Below, piece after piece: positions 35,520-43,180 of a DNA stretch of 64,000 nt (the first letter of the stretch is position 1; the number at the start of each line of letters is the position of its first letter). The stretch is from Nitrosopumilus sp. GTDB lineage: Archaea > Thermoproteota > Nitrososphaeria > Nitrososphaerales > Nitrosopumilaceae. Below the pieces are notes generated by a model. The model made no database searches. It was not told the origin of the DNA and saw nothing but the letters and a program-made list of their open reading frames with translations. The stretch lies in contig NZ_JAILWC010000002.1 of the NCBI RefSeq assembly GCF_025699125.1, positions 124,001 to 188,000 on the forward strand, written 5' to 3'. Made by a program: the position numbers and the translations under genes.

Positions 35520-35846
35520 CTAGTTGAGAATTAACTCAACTTCCGTCTTGCCATCATTGTATCTACTTTGAATTCCTTTGATCTTGCTTTTGTACATGAA
35601 TAGTCTTTTACCATCATCTGTAATTATTCCGGATGTTTTGAGTAATTTGTTGTCATGAAGTGTTTGAATTCTTCTATACACCGTACTCATTGGGATTCCA
35701 GCCTCTGCGGTTATCTCAATTGCGGACTTTGGCTTGTCCATAGTAGATTCTAGGATGGCTCTACAATACTTGTCAGATAAAATTTCAAGTAGGCTATCTT
35801 TTTGCTCTGCTTCTTCAACTTTGAAGACATGTTGTAATGTTTGCAT
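35520..35846 (-). CDS. Winged-helix transcriptional regulator, ~108 aa
   Basis: An ArsR/TrmB-like winged helix: LLEILSDKYCRAIL, SAIEITAEAGIPMSTVYRRIQTLHDNKLLKTSG (helix-turn-helix and recognition helix), then a wing with DDGKRLFMYKSKI. No extra ligand domain. Start at the ATG at 35846, because a TATA-like element and a 21-bp inverted repeat (35852-35872) lie directly before it. Autorepression is likely. It converges on the ribbon-helix-helix gene and lies downstream of the acidic repeat-protein promoter, which it could control. Confidence 0.85.
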   Translation of the reverse strand: MQTLQHVFKVEEAEQKDSLLEILSDKYCRAILESTMDKPKSAIEITAEAGIPMSTVYRRIQTLHDNKLLKTSGIITDDGKRLFMYKSKIKGIQSRYNDGKTEVELILN

Positions 35847-35851
35847 AAGTA

Positions 35852-35872
35852 ATATCAAACAACATTTGATAT
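35852..35872. promoter_or_regulatory. 21-bp inverted repeat operator of the winged-helix gene
   Basis: ATATCAAA-CAACA-TTTGATAT: two perfect 8-bp arms with a 5-bp spacer, overlapping the minus-strand TATA region of the gene starting at 35846. A degenerate second site, ATTGCAAA-TA-TTTGATAT, lies at 35893-35910 with one identical half. Confidence 0.6.
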
Positions 35873-36020
35873 AACGACTCAGTACACACTGTATTGCAAA
35901 TATTTGATATTATTTTTAATGCCTAAACAATTTACTTTAAAAAGATCAACAAATCAACCATCGTCTTGCTATAGAATGCAGGTTTTCATACCAAAATGAC
36001 TCAAAAATAAAAAAGAAAGA

Positions 36021-37487
36021 TTAGTTAGCAGGAACTACAATTCCCCTATCTATCATCTTAAGAGCAGTATCTGATTTGAGACACATTGGTACTCCGTTTG
36101 ATGCTTTCATTACCAGACTGAATCCTTCACGACACTCTACGTCTGAAGCATCAATGCCTGCAGTAATTTGTGTACGTGGGGAAATCCATGCTAATTGCAT
36201 GTCTTTTGCCTTTTCAATGAATTCTTCTCTAAGTTTTTGTTTTTCCTCGTCAGTCATTTCAGATGCTTTCTCACGAAGTTCTGCCTTGAATGCCTTCATG
36301 TCAGCCAGTCTGTCATGAATTGCAGATCTTCGCTCATCAGACATTTTGATTTTGACTTTTGTCATGTGATCTTTGAACTTCATCTTTAATTCTGATTTTA
36401 TCTCATCTGTTATCTCACCGTGTTTTTCTCTGTATTTCATCTTGATTTCTTCACGTTTCTCATCTGAAATTTCATGGTTTTCCATGATCATTGCCTTGAG
36501 TCGTGGGGACATGTCAGACATTCGGATTCTGTCAGTAACTTTGTCTTTGATGTCATCATGATGTTCTTCTTTGTAGTCATCTCTTTCTTCAGGTGTCATA
36601 TTACACCATTTTGAGATTCTATCAAGTGTTGCAACATCAGTAATTTCTGCGGCTCTATCAGATGCTGTCATTGAGCACAATCTATCATAATCCATGATGT
36701 CTGTCACTTTATCATGAATTTTCTCGTTCATGTAATCACGCATAACATCTTTGTGTTCTGCAATAAGTTTGTCAATTGCGTCATCTCTTTCATTTTCGGA
36801 TATTTCACAATAGTTCAGAATTCTGTCAGAAAACTGTTCTAGTCTTGGATAGTTATCAAAGAATTTTCGTTTGTCCTCGTTTGTCATATCACAGAATCGT
36901 TCCAGCATATCATCAAGATCATATTTGTCATGAACTCTAGTATCTGGGGCATTCTCTCTGATGAAATCGTCAATTTTGTCGTCACGTTCATCTTCAGACA
37001 AATCACAATAGTTTGCTAGTCTGTCTGAGAACTGTTCTAGTCTTGGATAGTCTGCAAATAATTGACGTTTTTCCTCGTCAGTCATGTCACAGAAATATTT
37101 CAGTCTATCTTCAAGATCTGCATGTCGGTCATATTTGTCGTCTACATCGTTTTCTTCGTCTCTATCATCTTCTAGTTCATCATATTCGTCATCAAAGTCG
37201 TCTTCAATTTCGTCTCTAGCTAGAACAACATCGAAAATGAAATCATCAAGAGCGTCTTCACGTTCATCCTCATCTTCTATCTCACAAATTGCAGAAAGTT
37301 TTTCATCATATTCTGCCATATCTGGATAGTCAGTTAAAAAGTCGCTTCTTTGCTCGATGTTCATTTCACAAAAGTCTTCTAGTCTATCTTCAAGATCATC
37401 AGTATCAGCAAATGCTGTACTACTGGCAGTTACTCCAGTAAACATGATCAGTGAAAAAACAACGCTTAGAAGTTGTGTATTTTTCAT
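36021..37487 (-). CDS. Secreted acidic protein with tandem two-Cys helical repeats
   Basis: A 488-residue exported protein: signal peptide (1-27, ending AFA), then three ~53-residue repeats (about 31-84, 124-176, 190-242), each with two Cys exactly 28 positions apart (C40/C68, C133/C161, C199/C227) in the pattern F-C-[DE]-M-x-x-E and Y-C-[DE]-[IL]. A degenerate fourth follows (C271/C295). Residues ~95-122 are almost purely Asp/Glu/Tyr/Arg. A helical charged region (300-430) leads to a C-terminal two-Cys module (C452, C469, KMIDRG) shared with two other genes here. The acidic face could bind calcium or other cations. Function unknown. Confidence 0.8.
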   Translation of the reverse strand: MKNTQLLSVVFSLIMFTGVTASSTAFADTDDLEDRLEDFCEMNIEQRSDFLTDYPDMAEYDEKLSAICEIEDEDEREDALDDFIFDVVLARDEIEDDFDDEYDELEDDRDEENDVDDKYDRHADLEDRLKYFCDMTDEEKRQLFADYPRLEQFSDRLANYCDLSEDERDDKIDDFIRENAPDTRVHDKYDLDDMLERFCDMTNEDKRKFFDNYPRLEQFSDRILNYCEISENERDDAIDKLIAEHKDVMRDYMNEKIHDKVTDIMDYDRLCSMTASDRAAEITDVATLDRISKWCNMTPEERDDYKEEHHDDIKDKVTDRIRMSDMSPRLKAMIMENHEISDEKREEIKMKYREKHGEITDEIKSELKMKFKDHMTKVKIKMSDERRSAIHDRLADMKAFKAELREKASEMTDEEKQKLREEFIEKAKDMQLAWISPRTQITAGIDASDVECREGFSLVMKASNGVPMCLKSDTALKMIDRGIVVPAN

Positions 37488-37691
37488 TACAAGAATTTTT
37501 TATTTTAGTATATAAAGAATATCGGTCAACATCATAGCAAGTATTATTACAAATGAGACAATTTTTGAAAAATCATGCCTGACTGGCATTGTTTAATTTT
37601 AGTCAAAAAAATAATGTGTAATCAAATTGATTTTATGAACAAAAGATAAGTGAATAGTAATTTCTTTTATTCTATAATTGATAATTTTTTT

Positions 37692-37787
37692 ATGTTTTCT
37701 CAGAAAGAAAATGAGTTTGTAGATGAGATAGTGAAATGGGCAGAATCAGTTGGGATTAATCTAGATAGAGATCCTGAACAGGTGTAG
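37692..37787 (+). CDS. Possible 31-aa peptide
   Basis: An ATG frame of 31 acidic residues (E/D-rich, one Trp pair context VKWAESVG), with no Cys. An AT-rich stretch precedes it, but nothing marks it clearly as translated. Kept as a weak candidate because this region is otherwise empty. Confidence 0.25.
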   Translation: MFSQKENEFVDEIVKWAESVGINLDRDPEQV

Positions 37788-37833
37788 TTTTTGAACACGC
37801 ATTTTGTTAAGTAAAGAAATTTGAAGGAAAGTC

Positions 37834-37938
37834 ATGAAACTAATAGGACAAACAAAACTACCACATGGAATTGTATATCACTATTCAAACAGTAGTGGAA
37901 ATATAGAATCCTATTTTATTGAACATGAATCTCAATAG
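37834..37938 (+). CDS. Possible 34-aa peptide
   Basis: An ATG frame of 34 residues (starts MKLIGQTKLPHG) preceded by AAGGAAAG seven bases before, a partial Shine-Dalgarno match. It lies 32 bases before the TTG start of the uracil-DNA glycosylase and could be a leader peptide. Weak evidence. Confidence 0.28.
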   Translation: MKLIGQTKLPHGIVYHYSNSSGNIESYFIEHESQ

Positions 37939-37970
37939 AATTTTTAATGGAATGAATCAATTCATTTCAG

Positions 37971-38630
37971 TTGGAATCAATTGAATCGCTAAACAAAAAA
38001 ATTGCAAGTTGTAAAAAATGTCCCAGATTATCAAAATACATCAGAGATGTTGCAAAAAATAAGGTCAGGCGATTCAAAGAGGACAGATACTATGGAAAGC
38101 CCCTTTCAGGATTTGGGGATGTCAATGCTAAATTACTCATAGTGGGTTTAGCCCCAGCTGCACATGGAGGAAACAGAACGGGAAGAATGTTTACGGGGGA
38201 TTCATCGGGGGATTGGGTCGCCAAAGTAATGCACAAACATGGATTTGCATCAATTCCTACCAGTCAGAGAATTGATGATGGACTGATCCTCAAAAATGCC
38301 TACATCACTGCTGCAGTTAGATGTGCACCACCACAAAACAAGCCTACACAGGAGGAGATGAATACGTGTTTTGGTTACTTGGAGAAAGAAAAAGAGATTC
38401 TAAAAAGCATCACAACAGTTCTTTGTCTTGGAAAAATAGCATATGATGCTGCTTGTAAATTGTACAAGATAAAACCTGAAAAATTTGGGCATAACAAGTT
38501 ATTCCAATATGATAAAATCAGAATTCTTACATCTTACCATCCCTCAAAACAAAACACCCAGACAGGACGACTGACTTGGGCACAATGGTCCGCAGTATTT
38601 GCAAAAGCTAAAAAACTTACTATGGCTTGA
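37971..38630 (+). CDS. Family 5 uracil-DNA glycosylase (UDGb)
   Basis: Removes uracil and other deaminated bases from DNA, starting base-excision repair. The 219-residue protein (TTG start) has the family 5 motif GLAPAAHGGNRTGRMFTGD (~59-77), which lacks the usual catalytic Asp/Asn as is normal for UDGb, and HPSKQNTQTGR (190-200). Cys C14, C17, C118 and C133 fit the 4Fe-4S cluster of families 4 and 5. Repair of cytosine deamination is its general role. Monocistronic. Confidence 0.93.
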   Translation: MESIESLNKKIASCKKCPRLSKYIRDVAKNKVRRFKEDRYYGKPLSGFGDVNAKLLIVGLAPAAHGGNRTGRMFTGDSSGDWVAKVMHKHGFASIPTSQRIDDGLILKNAYITAAVRCAPPQNKPTQEEMNTCFGYLEKEKEILKSITTVLCLGKIAYDAACKLYKIKPEKFGHNKLFQYDKIRILTSYHPSKQNTQTGRLTWAQWSAVFAKAKKLTMA

Positions 38631-38683
38631 ATTAATGATTTTTAGCGAAAAATAAAAATATTGTAAATACTCAGACTGCTAAA

Positions 38684-38794
38684 ATGGCCGCAGGTAAGGG
38701 TTGTTTGACATGCAATTCAGAGCATGACGGAGATTTTTACAGATTTTGCAAGTGTTCTTGTCATGATAGAATTGCAAGGGAAATTGTAGGTTAG
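38684..38794 (+). CDS. Cys-rich small protein, 36 aa
   Basis: A 36-residue frame with C7-x2-C10, then C22-x-C24-x-C26-H27 and H14: seven possible metal ligands. An AT-rich promoter-like stretch (AATAAAAATATT) lies ~20-35 bases before the ATG. Likely a zinc-binding protein; no family recognised. Confidence 0.55.
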   Translation: MAAGKGCLTCNSEHDGDFYRFCKCSCHDRIAREIVG

Positions 38795-38825
38795 AAATAA
38801 GTTAATTAAAATCTAAAGGTTTTTT

Positions 38826-38960
38826 TCAATCATTTTTTTCATAGAGTTTCTTAATTTGTTCAACAGTTGTGGGATCTAACTTTTCAAAAAACTTTTGTAA
38901 ATCTTGTTCATCTAATTCCTCATCATGAAATAACATTCTGTTTTCCATCTGATTTGCCAT
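38826..38960 (-). CDS. Small acidic protein, 44 aa
   Basis: A 44-residue frame with a clear amphipathic helical pattern (MANQMENRML, then ELDEQDLQKFFEKLDPTTVEQIKKLYEKND). The composition is protein-like and the codon use matches neighbours. Convergent with the Cys-rich 36-aa gene. Function unknown. Confidence 0.5.
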   Translation of the reverse strand: MANQMENRMLFHDEELDEQDLQKFFEKLDPTTVEQIKKLYEKND

Positions 38961-39030
38961 GTTTCAAAGATTATCTTGTTTGATTATAAACAATGTACCA
39001 ATGACTCAAAAAAATATACTTTTTCAGAAT

Positions 39031-39426
39031 TTACATCCCATGAAACTCAGACCATTGATGTTCTAGCTTGTAAATTATTTTCCAAGCAAGCCTATCTATG
39101 TTTACGCTGGGTTCAGCAATAACCAATAATATGTATCTGCCAAAAGGAAAACTCATCATCACAACCTTTTCTCTCCTTGAAGAGGAATATTTGACTCTGC
39201 CCAAATTGGCATCAAATCCTTTTCTGTTTGCAACTCGGTGAGCTAGTTCTTGAAATGTCTGCCTTCGTCTTGCATCATTTTCAAAAGGAATAACTCCTTC
39301 TTTAAAATCTCCTGCAATTAGTTCTCCTTGGCAATCAATCAAACCACAATATCGAATTTCAGGTTCTGCCAAAATATCTTTAATTTTATTTTTAACATCT
39401 TCAATTGAAAATTGCTCATCAGACAT
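39031..39426 (-). CDS. Roadblock/LC7-like small protein, 131 aa
   Basis: A 131-residue protein with an alpha/beta layout suggestive of the roadblock fold: YCGLIDCQGELIAGDF, a helix FQELAHRVANRKGFD, strands VKYSSSRREKVVMMSFPFGRYILLVIAEP and a final long helix. Many paralogs of this type occur in ammonia-oxidising archaea. Roadblock proteins usually regulate small GTPases; no GTPase is nearby, so the role is open. Monocistronic. Confidence 0.6.
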   Translation of the reverse strand: MSDEQFSIEDVKNKIKDILAEPEIRYCGLIDCQGELIAGDFKEGVIPFENDARRRQTFQELAHRVANRKGFDANLGRVKYSSSRREKVVMMSFPFGRYILLVIAEPSVNIDRLAWKIIYKLEHQWSEFHGM

Positions 39427-39614
39427 ATGAAATCAGATGTGTTTTTGTGTATTTAATACAACTATTCATAGATGAGATTAGTTAGAGAGAAAAATTAAAT
39501 AACAATTAAAATAATTAATTTGATGTATATTTGTTTGAATATTTTATAAATAATGAATAAATATTAAGAATTTTCTTAGAATACTTTAAATTTCATTTTT
39601 ACATAAAGTACATG

Positions 39615-39731
39615 ACGAGGTCTATCATATCTGCCGAAATTCAAAAAGGGAAATTTGAGGAGGTAGACAGATAGGAAAACACGAAAAAAGATGGAAGCAT
39701 CTAAAGTTCGTAGTTTTCCAGTATACCTCGT
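39615..39731 (+). ncRNA. Candidate structured RNA, ~117 nt
   Basis: Outer helix ACGAGGT (39615-39621) with ACCTCGT (39725-39731). Inside, a long hairpin at 39674-39719: GGAAAAC/GTTTTCC, then ACGAA/TTCGT offset by a single bulged A, then AGATG/CATCT closed by a GAAG tetraloop, 17 pairs in all. CTATC (39622-39626) can pair with GATAG (39670-39674). A TATA-like CTTTAAAT at about 39583-39590 lies ~26 bases before the outer helix. No known RNA family recognised, and no C/D or H/ACA box is obvious. Strand is inferred from the promoter. Confidence 0.45.
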
Positions 39732-39798
39732 TTCCTATTTCGTACCAATTCAATTACATAATTGAAAGAATGCCCGGATTCACAGTATCCAAAAAGAT

Positions 39799-40022
39799 AT
39801 GAAAAAATGCCAATGTAACAAATGTGATTATTCAAATTAGATCAAGGAGCTTGATCATATGTATGAAGAAAATATGATAGTTCAAGCAGAATTTGAAAAC
39901 GATTCAAAGCTGTGTCAATAATCAAAGAGATTTGTGAATCTTGCGAGGAAGGACAACACAAGGTAAACAAAGTAATTAAAAATATAAAATATTCATTAAA
40001 CCTTAATTGGAAAAGAAACTAA
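39799..40022 (+). pseudogene. Remnant of a Cys-rich protein gene
   Basis: From ATG 39799 a frame opens M-K-K-C-x-C-x-x-C, meets a TAG after 13 codons, continues in the same frame (KELDHMYEENMIVQAEFEND), then must shift frame near 39913 to read on through IKEICESCEEGQHK to a TAA at 40020-40022. The two halves together give CxCxxC ... CxxC, a sensible zinc ribbon. One stop and one shift indicate decay, or two short separate peptides. The promoter of the next gene overlaps its end. Confidence 0.4.
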
Positions 40023-40031
40023 CAAACTCTA

Positions 40032-41507
40032 GTGAAAGAGATAATTTTTGTAGTTATTTTATTTTCAATTCCAATAGCTTTTGCTCAAGAATATCCTGAA
40101 ATTGGTGTGAAAGTGGAGACGGTGGCTGAAAATCTAACCATACCTTGGAGTATTGATTGGTTACCTGATGGAACAATATTGTTTACAGAAAGAAATGGAC
40201 ATCTCAGAGTAATTCAAAACGGAGAATTGTTGGAAGACCCATTATTATCACTGGGAGTTGGTGGAGTAGAAGGAGGGATGCTAGGAGTTGCAGTTGATCC
40301 AGATTTTGAGGAGAATAATTTCATATATCTATATTATACATACAATGAATTTCTATCAACCATAAACAAACTTGTTCGGTTTCAACTTGCAGATGGAAAA
40401 TTGACTGAAGATAAAATATTGCTAGATGGTATTCCCGGAGGGCCATTTCATGATGGAGGGAGAATTCAATTTGGACCGGATGGAAAATTATACATAACTA
40501 CAGGAGAAGCAGGGGATCCAAAATTAGCGCAAGATCTAAATTCACTTGGTGGGAAAATTCTTCGAATAAATTCAGATGGAACAATTCCAGAAGACAATCC
40601 CTGGGAGAATTCTTCCATTTACTCAATTGGTCATAGAAACCCACAAGGGATTGACTGGGATGAATTTGGAAATCTTGTTGCAACAGAGCATGGACCATCA
40701 GGATGGAGAGGGGTAGCACATGATGAAATCAATCTAATTTTTCCAGGCATGAATTATGGGTGGCCAGACATTATTGGGGACGAAACTGCAGAGGGTTTGC
40801 AAAATCCAATCTTGCATACAGGGGATGATACATGGGCACCATCTGGTTCAGAATTCTATTATGATGATAAAATTCCACAATGGACTGGAAAATATTTTGT
40901 TGCAACATTAAGGGGAAGTCATTTGCATATGATTGATTTTGATTTACAAGAAAAAAAGGTGCTGTCACATGAAAAACTTTTTCAGGATGAATTTGGAAGG
41001 CTGCGAGATGTGCAAACAGGGCCAGATGGATTTTTGTATATTCTCACAAGTAATCAAGACGGCAGGGGATTTCCAAATGCTAATGATGATAAAATTCTCC
41101 GAATCATTCCAATAAATTCAATTAATAATTTTGAGGATTGTGTTGCATTTGGAAACCCTATAATGGAATCATATCCTAGACAATGTAGGACTGAAGATGG
41201 AAAACATTTCGTGGAAGTGATTTCTGAAATTCCTGATTGGGTCAGAAAAACTGCAAAATGGTGGTCATTAAATCAAATTGCAGATGAAGAATACGCTTCA
41301 GGCTTACAATACCTCATAGAAAAAAATATCATTATTATTCCGGCAGGAACTCTAGCTGAAGGATCCTCCGAGCAGCAACTGCCATCATGGTTAAGAAAAG
41401 ATGCAGGATGGTGGAGTCAGGGATTAATATCAGATGAAGAATATTTTAAAAGTATCCAATGGATGATAAATAACAATTTTATCAAAACAGAACTTAGGTT
41501 AAAATAA
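40032..41507 (+). CDS. Secreted PQQ-type sugar dehydrogenase with two C-terminal WW repeats
   Basis: A 491-residue exported protein: signal peptide (1-18), then a six-bladed propeller of the soluble glucose dehydrogenase (GDH/HHIP) type (~22-362) with TIPWSIDWLPDG, GGMLGVAVDPDF, GHRNPQGIDWD and ATEHGP. These enzymes oxidise aldose sugars using PQQ; cofactor use here is inferred. Residues ~367-397 hold a C370/C385 unit (GNPIMESYPRQC). Two repeats, 400-436 and 450-486, are offset by exactly 50 residues and share P-x-W, K-WW and DEEY, ending QYLIEKNII-like; they recur in thaumarchaeal surface proteins. Monocistronic. Confidence 0.87.
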   Translation: MKEIIFVVILFSIPIAFAQEYPEIGVKVETVAENLTIPWSIDWLPDGTILFTERNGHLRVIQNGELLEDPLLSLGVGGVEGGMLGVAVDPDFEENNFIYLYYTYNEFLSTINKLVRFQLADGKLTEDKILLDGIPGGPFHDGGRIQFGPDGKLYITTGEAGDPKLAQDLNSLGGKILRINSDGTIPEDNPWENSSIYSIGHRNPQGIDWDEFGNLVATEHGPSGWRGVAHDEINLIFPGMNYGWPDIIGDETAEGLQNPILHTGDDTWAPSGSEFYYDDKIPQWTGKYFVATLRGSHLHMIDFDLQEKKVLSHEKLFQDEFGRLRDVQTGPDGFLYILTSNQDGRGFPNANDDKILRIIPINSINNFEDCVAFGNPIMESYPRQCRTEDGKHFVEVISEIPDWVRKTAKWWSLNQIADEEYASGLQYLIEKNIIIIPAGTLAEGSSEQQLPSWLRKDAGWWSQGLISDEEYFKSIQWMINNNFIKTELRLK

Positions 41508-41513
41508 TAAAAA

Positions 41514-41660
41514 TTACTTTTTTAGAGACTTGCTTAATTCTGCATTAATTACATGTGAGAAACTTATGTTTTTAGAGGATTCTTGGATCATTTTAGCTTG
41601 TTTGAGTCTTAGCCTCTTTACAATATCATCCTGTAAAACTACGGTTATTCTTTGTGCCAT
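41514..41660 (-). CDS. Small ribbon-helix-helix protein, 48 aa
   Basis: A 48-residue frame beginning MAQRITVVLQDDIVKRLRLKQ: a beta strand then two helices, the minimal CopG/Arc-type DNA-binding fold (INAELSKSL as second helix). The stop lies seven bases beyond the stop of the convergent sugar-dehydrogenase gene. Likely a dimeric repressor; target unknown, perhaps itself. Confidence 0.65.
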   Translation of the reverse strand: MAQRITVVLQDDIVKRLRLKQAKMIQESSKNISFSHVINAELSKSLKK

Positions 41661-42156
41661 CTTAACTTCTCTATTTATGTAAAGATGATTTTCAGTATAA
41701 AAACCACATCTATTTCGTATAAAATTATTTCAAAATAAAAAATGCAAACAGTTGTTATGAGATGATTAACAAGAGTAAAACCAAACTGATTTTAATCTTT
41801 GTACTTCGAATCTAGTTTTGATAAATTTGATTTTTTGATACGGGTGGAATGTAGATGAATTTGGATTCTCTTTTCTTTTTTAGATTAAACATAGATTAAT
41901 TTATCAAAATTTTCATATAAACTTCAAGTAGAAATCATCCATTTAACTTTGAAATTATACATACCAACATATGAAAAATATCATAAATACTAAGATCATA
42001 TTCAATTGTAGCCTTTTCCTTCTTTGAACATTGATTTAAGGTTCAAACATGTCTATTACCAACACAAAAAGAAACATCATGCTTTAGATCTATAATCATT
42101 GGCACATCTGAGAATGAGGATCTACTTTTTATTTAATAACTGCGTATAGTAGTGTG
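41661..42156. other. A/T-rich intergenic region, no gene seen
   Basis: About 500 bases between the small ribbon-helix-helix gene and the RNA candidate at 42157. Frames are short and interrupted on both strands; no tRNA or repeat was found. It includes the minus-strand promoter of the regulator and, at 42131-42140, the presumed promoter of the RNA. Confidence 0.5.
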
Positions 42157-42266
42157 GAAAGCTGACACAATATCCTATTGTCTGAATGCAGGTGATTGTT
42201 TACCGGTCTGTGCATACAGCAGGGCTGTGTAAAGATTAATCCGCTCTAGTCAGCTTTCAAATTTTT
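42157..42266 (+). ncRNA. Candidate structured RNA, ~105 nt
   Basis: A perfect 10-bp terminal helix joins GAAAGCTGAC (42157-42166) to GTCAGCTTTC (42249-42258). Inside lie ACAATA/TATTGT (42167-42181, loop TCC), a weak GGTGA/TTACC stem-loop (42191-42204) and ATACAGC/GCTGTGT (42214-42230, loop AGG). A TATA-like TTTAATAA sits ~26 bases before the helix and an oligo-T run (42261-42266) follows it, so promoter, folded body and terminator are all present. It is not a tRNA, 5S rRNA or a C/D RNA by inspection. Confidence 0.55.
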
Positions 42267-42293
42267 AAAAACAGAGTTTACCCTATTCATTTA

Positions 42294-43073
42294 ATGAATA
42301 TCAAAATTGGGTGTACCGGATGGAGCTATAAAGGATGGTCCGGCACATTTTATCCCAGAAATCTAAAGAGTTCAGAATGGCTCAAATACTATTCACAGAT
42401 TTTTGAAATTACTGAAATTAATTCCACATTTTACAAGATACCTTCTCAAGAAATAGTAAGAAAATGGAATGCAGACACTCCAAGACATTTTAGATTTACA
42501 GCCAAATTTCCATCATTAATTACGCATGAAAAGAGACTAGAAAGGGTAAATTCAGAGATTTTCTCATTCATGTCATCACTCATTCCAATTCATGAAAAGA
42601 TTTCAGCATTAGTTTTTCAACTGCCTCCATCATTATCATTTGATGAGGCAAAACCAAGACTGGAAGAATTGTTTGATATTTTGCCTAACGATTTTTTATA
42701 TCCCATCGAGGGCAGACACGAATCATGGTTTACTGATGAAGCGACATCATATCTTAAACAAAACAAACATTGTCTTGTATGGAATGATGTCGAGGGAGTA
42801 TCAAATCCAATGCCAATAACTGCAAGCTATCTGTATGTAAGATTAATTGGAGATCACTCTATTCCAGATTCAGAATTTGGTAAAGTTTCAAAAAGCAAAA
42901 AAGAAGCAATTAGAAACTGGGCAGAGAGACTAGGAAACATTCAAGATGTTCCACTTGCAATGGTAATGACAAATAATCACTATGAAGGATTTGGTCCTGC
43001 AACTGCTAATTCTTTAAGAATGGAATTAGGAATGAGGGAATTAATGTGGGACGAAAAAAACAGAAAACATTAG
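42294..43073 (+). CDS. DUF72 (YecE-like) protein
   Basis: A 259-residue TIM-barrel-like protein of the DUF72 family. Typical pieces are IGCTGWSYKGWSGTFYP at the N-terminus, FEITEINSTFYKIPSQEIVRKW, FRFTAKFP, FQLPPS and YVRLIGDH. The biochemical role of the family is not established. A TATA-like TTTTAAAAA (42262-42270) lies ~26 bases before the ATG, immediately after the candidate RNA. Monocistronic; convergent with the DedA-family gene across a strong hairpin. Confidence 0.9.
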   Translation: MNIKIGCTGWSYKGWSGTFYPRNLKSSEWLKYYSQIFEITEINSTFYKIPSQEIVRKWNADTPRHFRFTAKFPSLITHEKRLERVNSEIFSFMSSLIPIHEKISALVFQLPPSLSFDEAKPRLEELFDILPNDFLYPIEGRHESWFTDEATSYLKQNKHCLVWNDVEGVSNPMPITASYLYVRLIGDHSIPDSEFGKVSKSKKEAIRNWAERLGNIQDVPLAMVMTNNHYEGFGPATANSLRMELGMRELMWDEKNRKH

Positions 43074-43084
43074 GTAATTTTTAA

Positions 43085-43128
43085 ACAGGAATTCTTCAAC
43101 AACTAGGGGAGCATTGAAGAATTCCTGT
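43085..43128. terminator. 15-bp perfect inverted repeat between convergent genes
   Basis: ACAGGAATTCTTCAA (43085-43099) and its exact reverse complement (43114-43128) enclose a 14-base loop containing GGGG. It lies just after the DUF72 stop and before the DedA stop, so it could end both messages; an element of mobile origin or an RNA is also possible. No T-run follows on the plus strand. Confidence 0.5.
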
Positions 43129-43180
43129 CAAACATCCGCCAAACAATAGGATGGTATTATACATAGAGCATTTTTGATAT

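Larger units (their letters stand above)
37488..37970. other. Gene-poor region with two possible tiny genes
   Basis: 483 bases between the acidic repeat protein and the uracil-DNA glycosylase. Apart from two weak small frames (37692-37787 and 37834-37938, listed separately) and the promoter of the repeat protein, I see only a short ATGCC/GGCAT hairpin near 37577. Confidence 0.5.
39427..40031. other. 605-base region: RNA candidate plus gene remnant
   Basis: No intact gene of normal size. It holds a strongly folded stretch (39615-39731) and a broken Cys-rich reading frame (39799-40022), both listed separately, and the promoter of the sugar dehydrogenase. The rest is A/T-rich. Confidence 0.6.

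Noticed and set aside
42157-42293. Riboswitch for the DUF72 gene
   Set aside because: An oligo-T run and a separate TATA box lie between the fold and the ATG, so it reads as a separate transcript.
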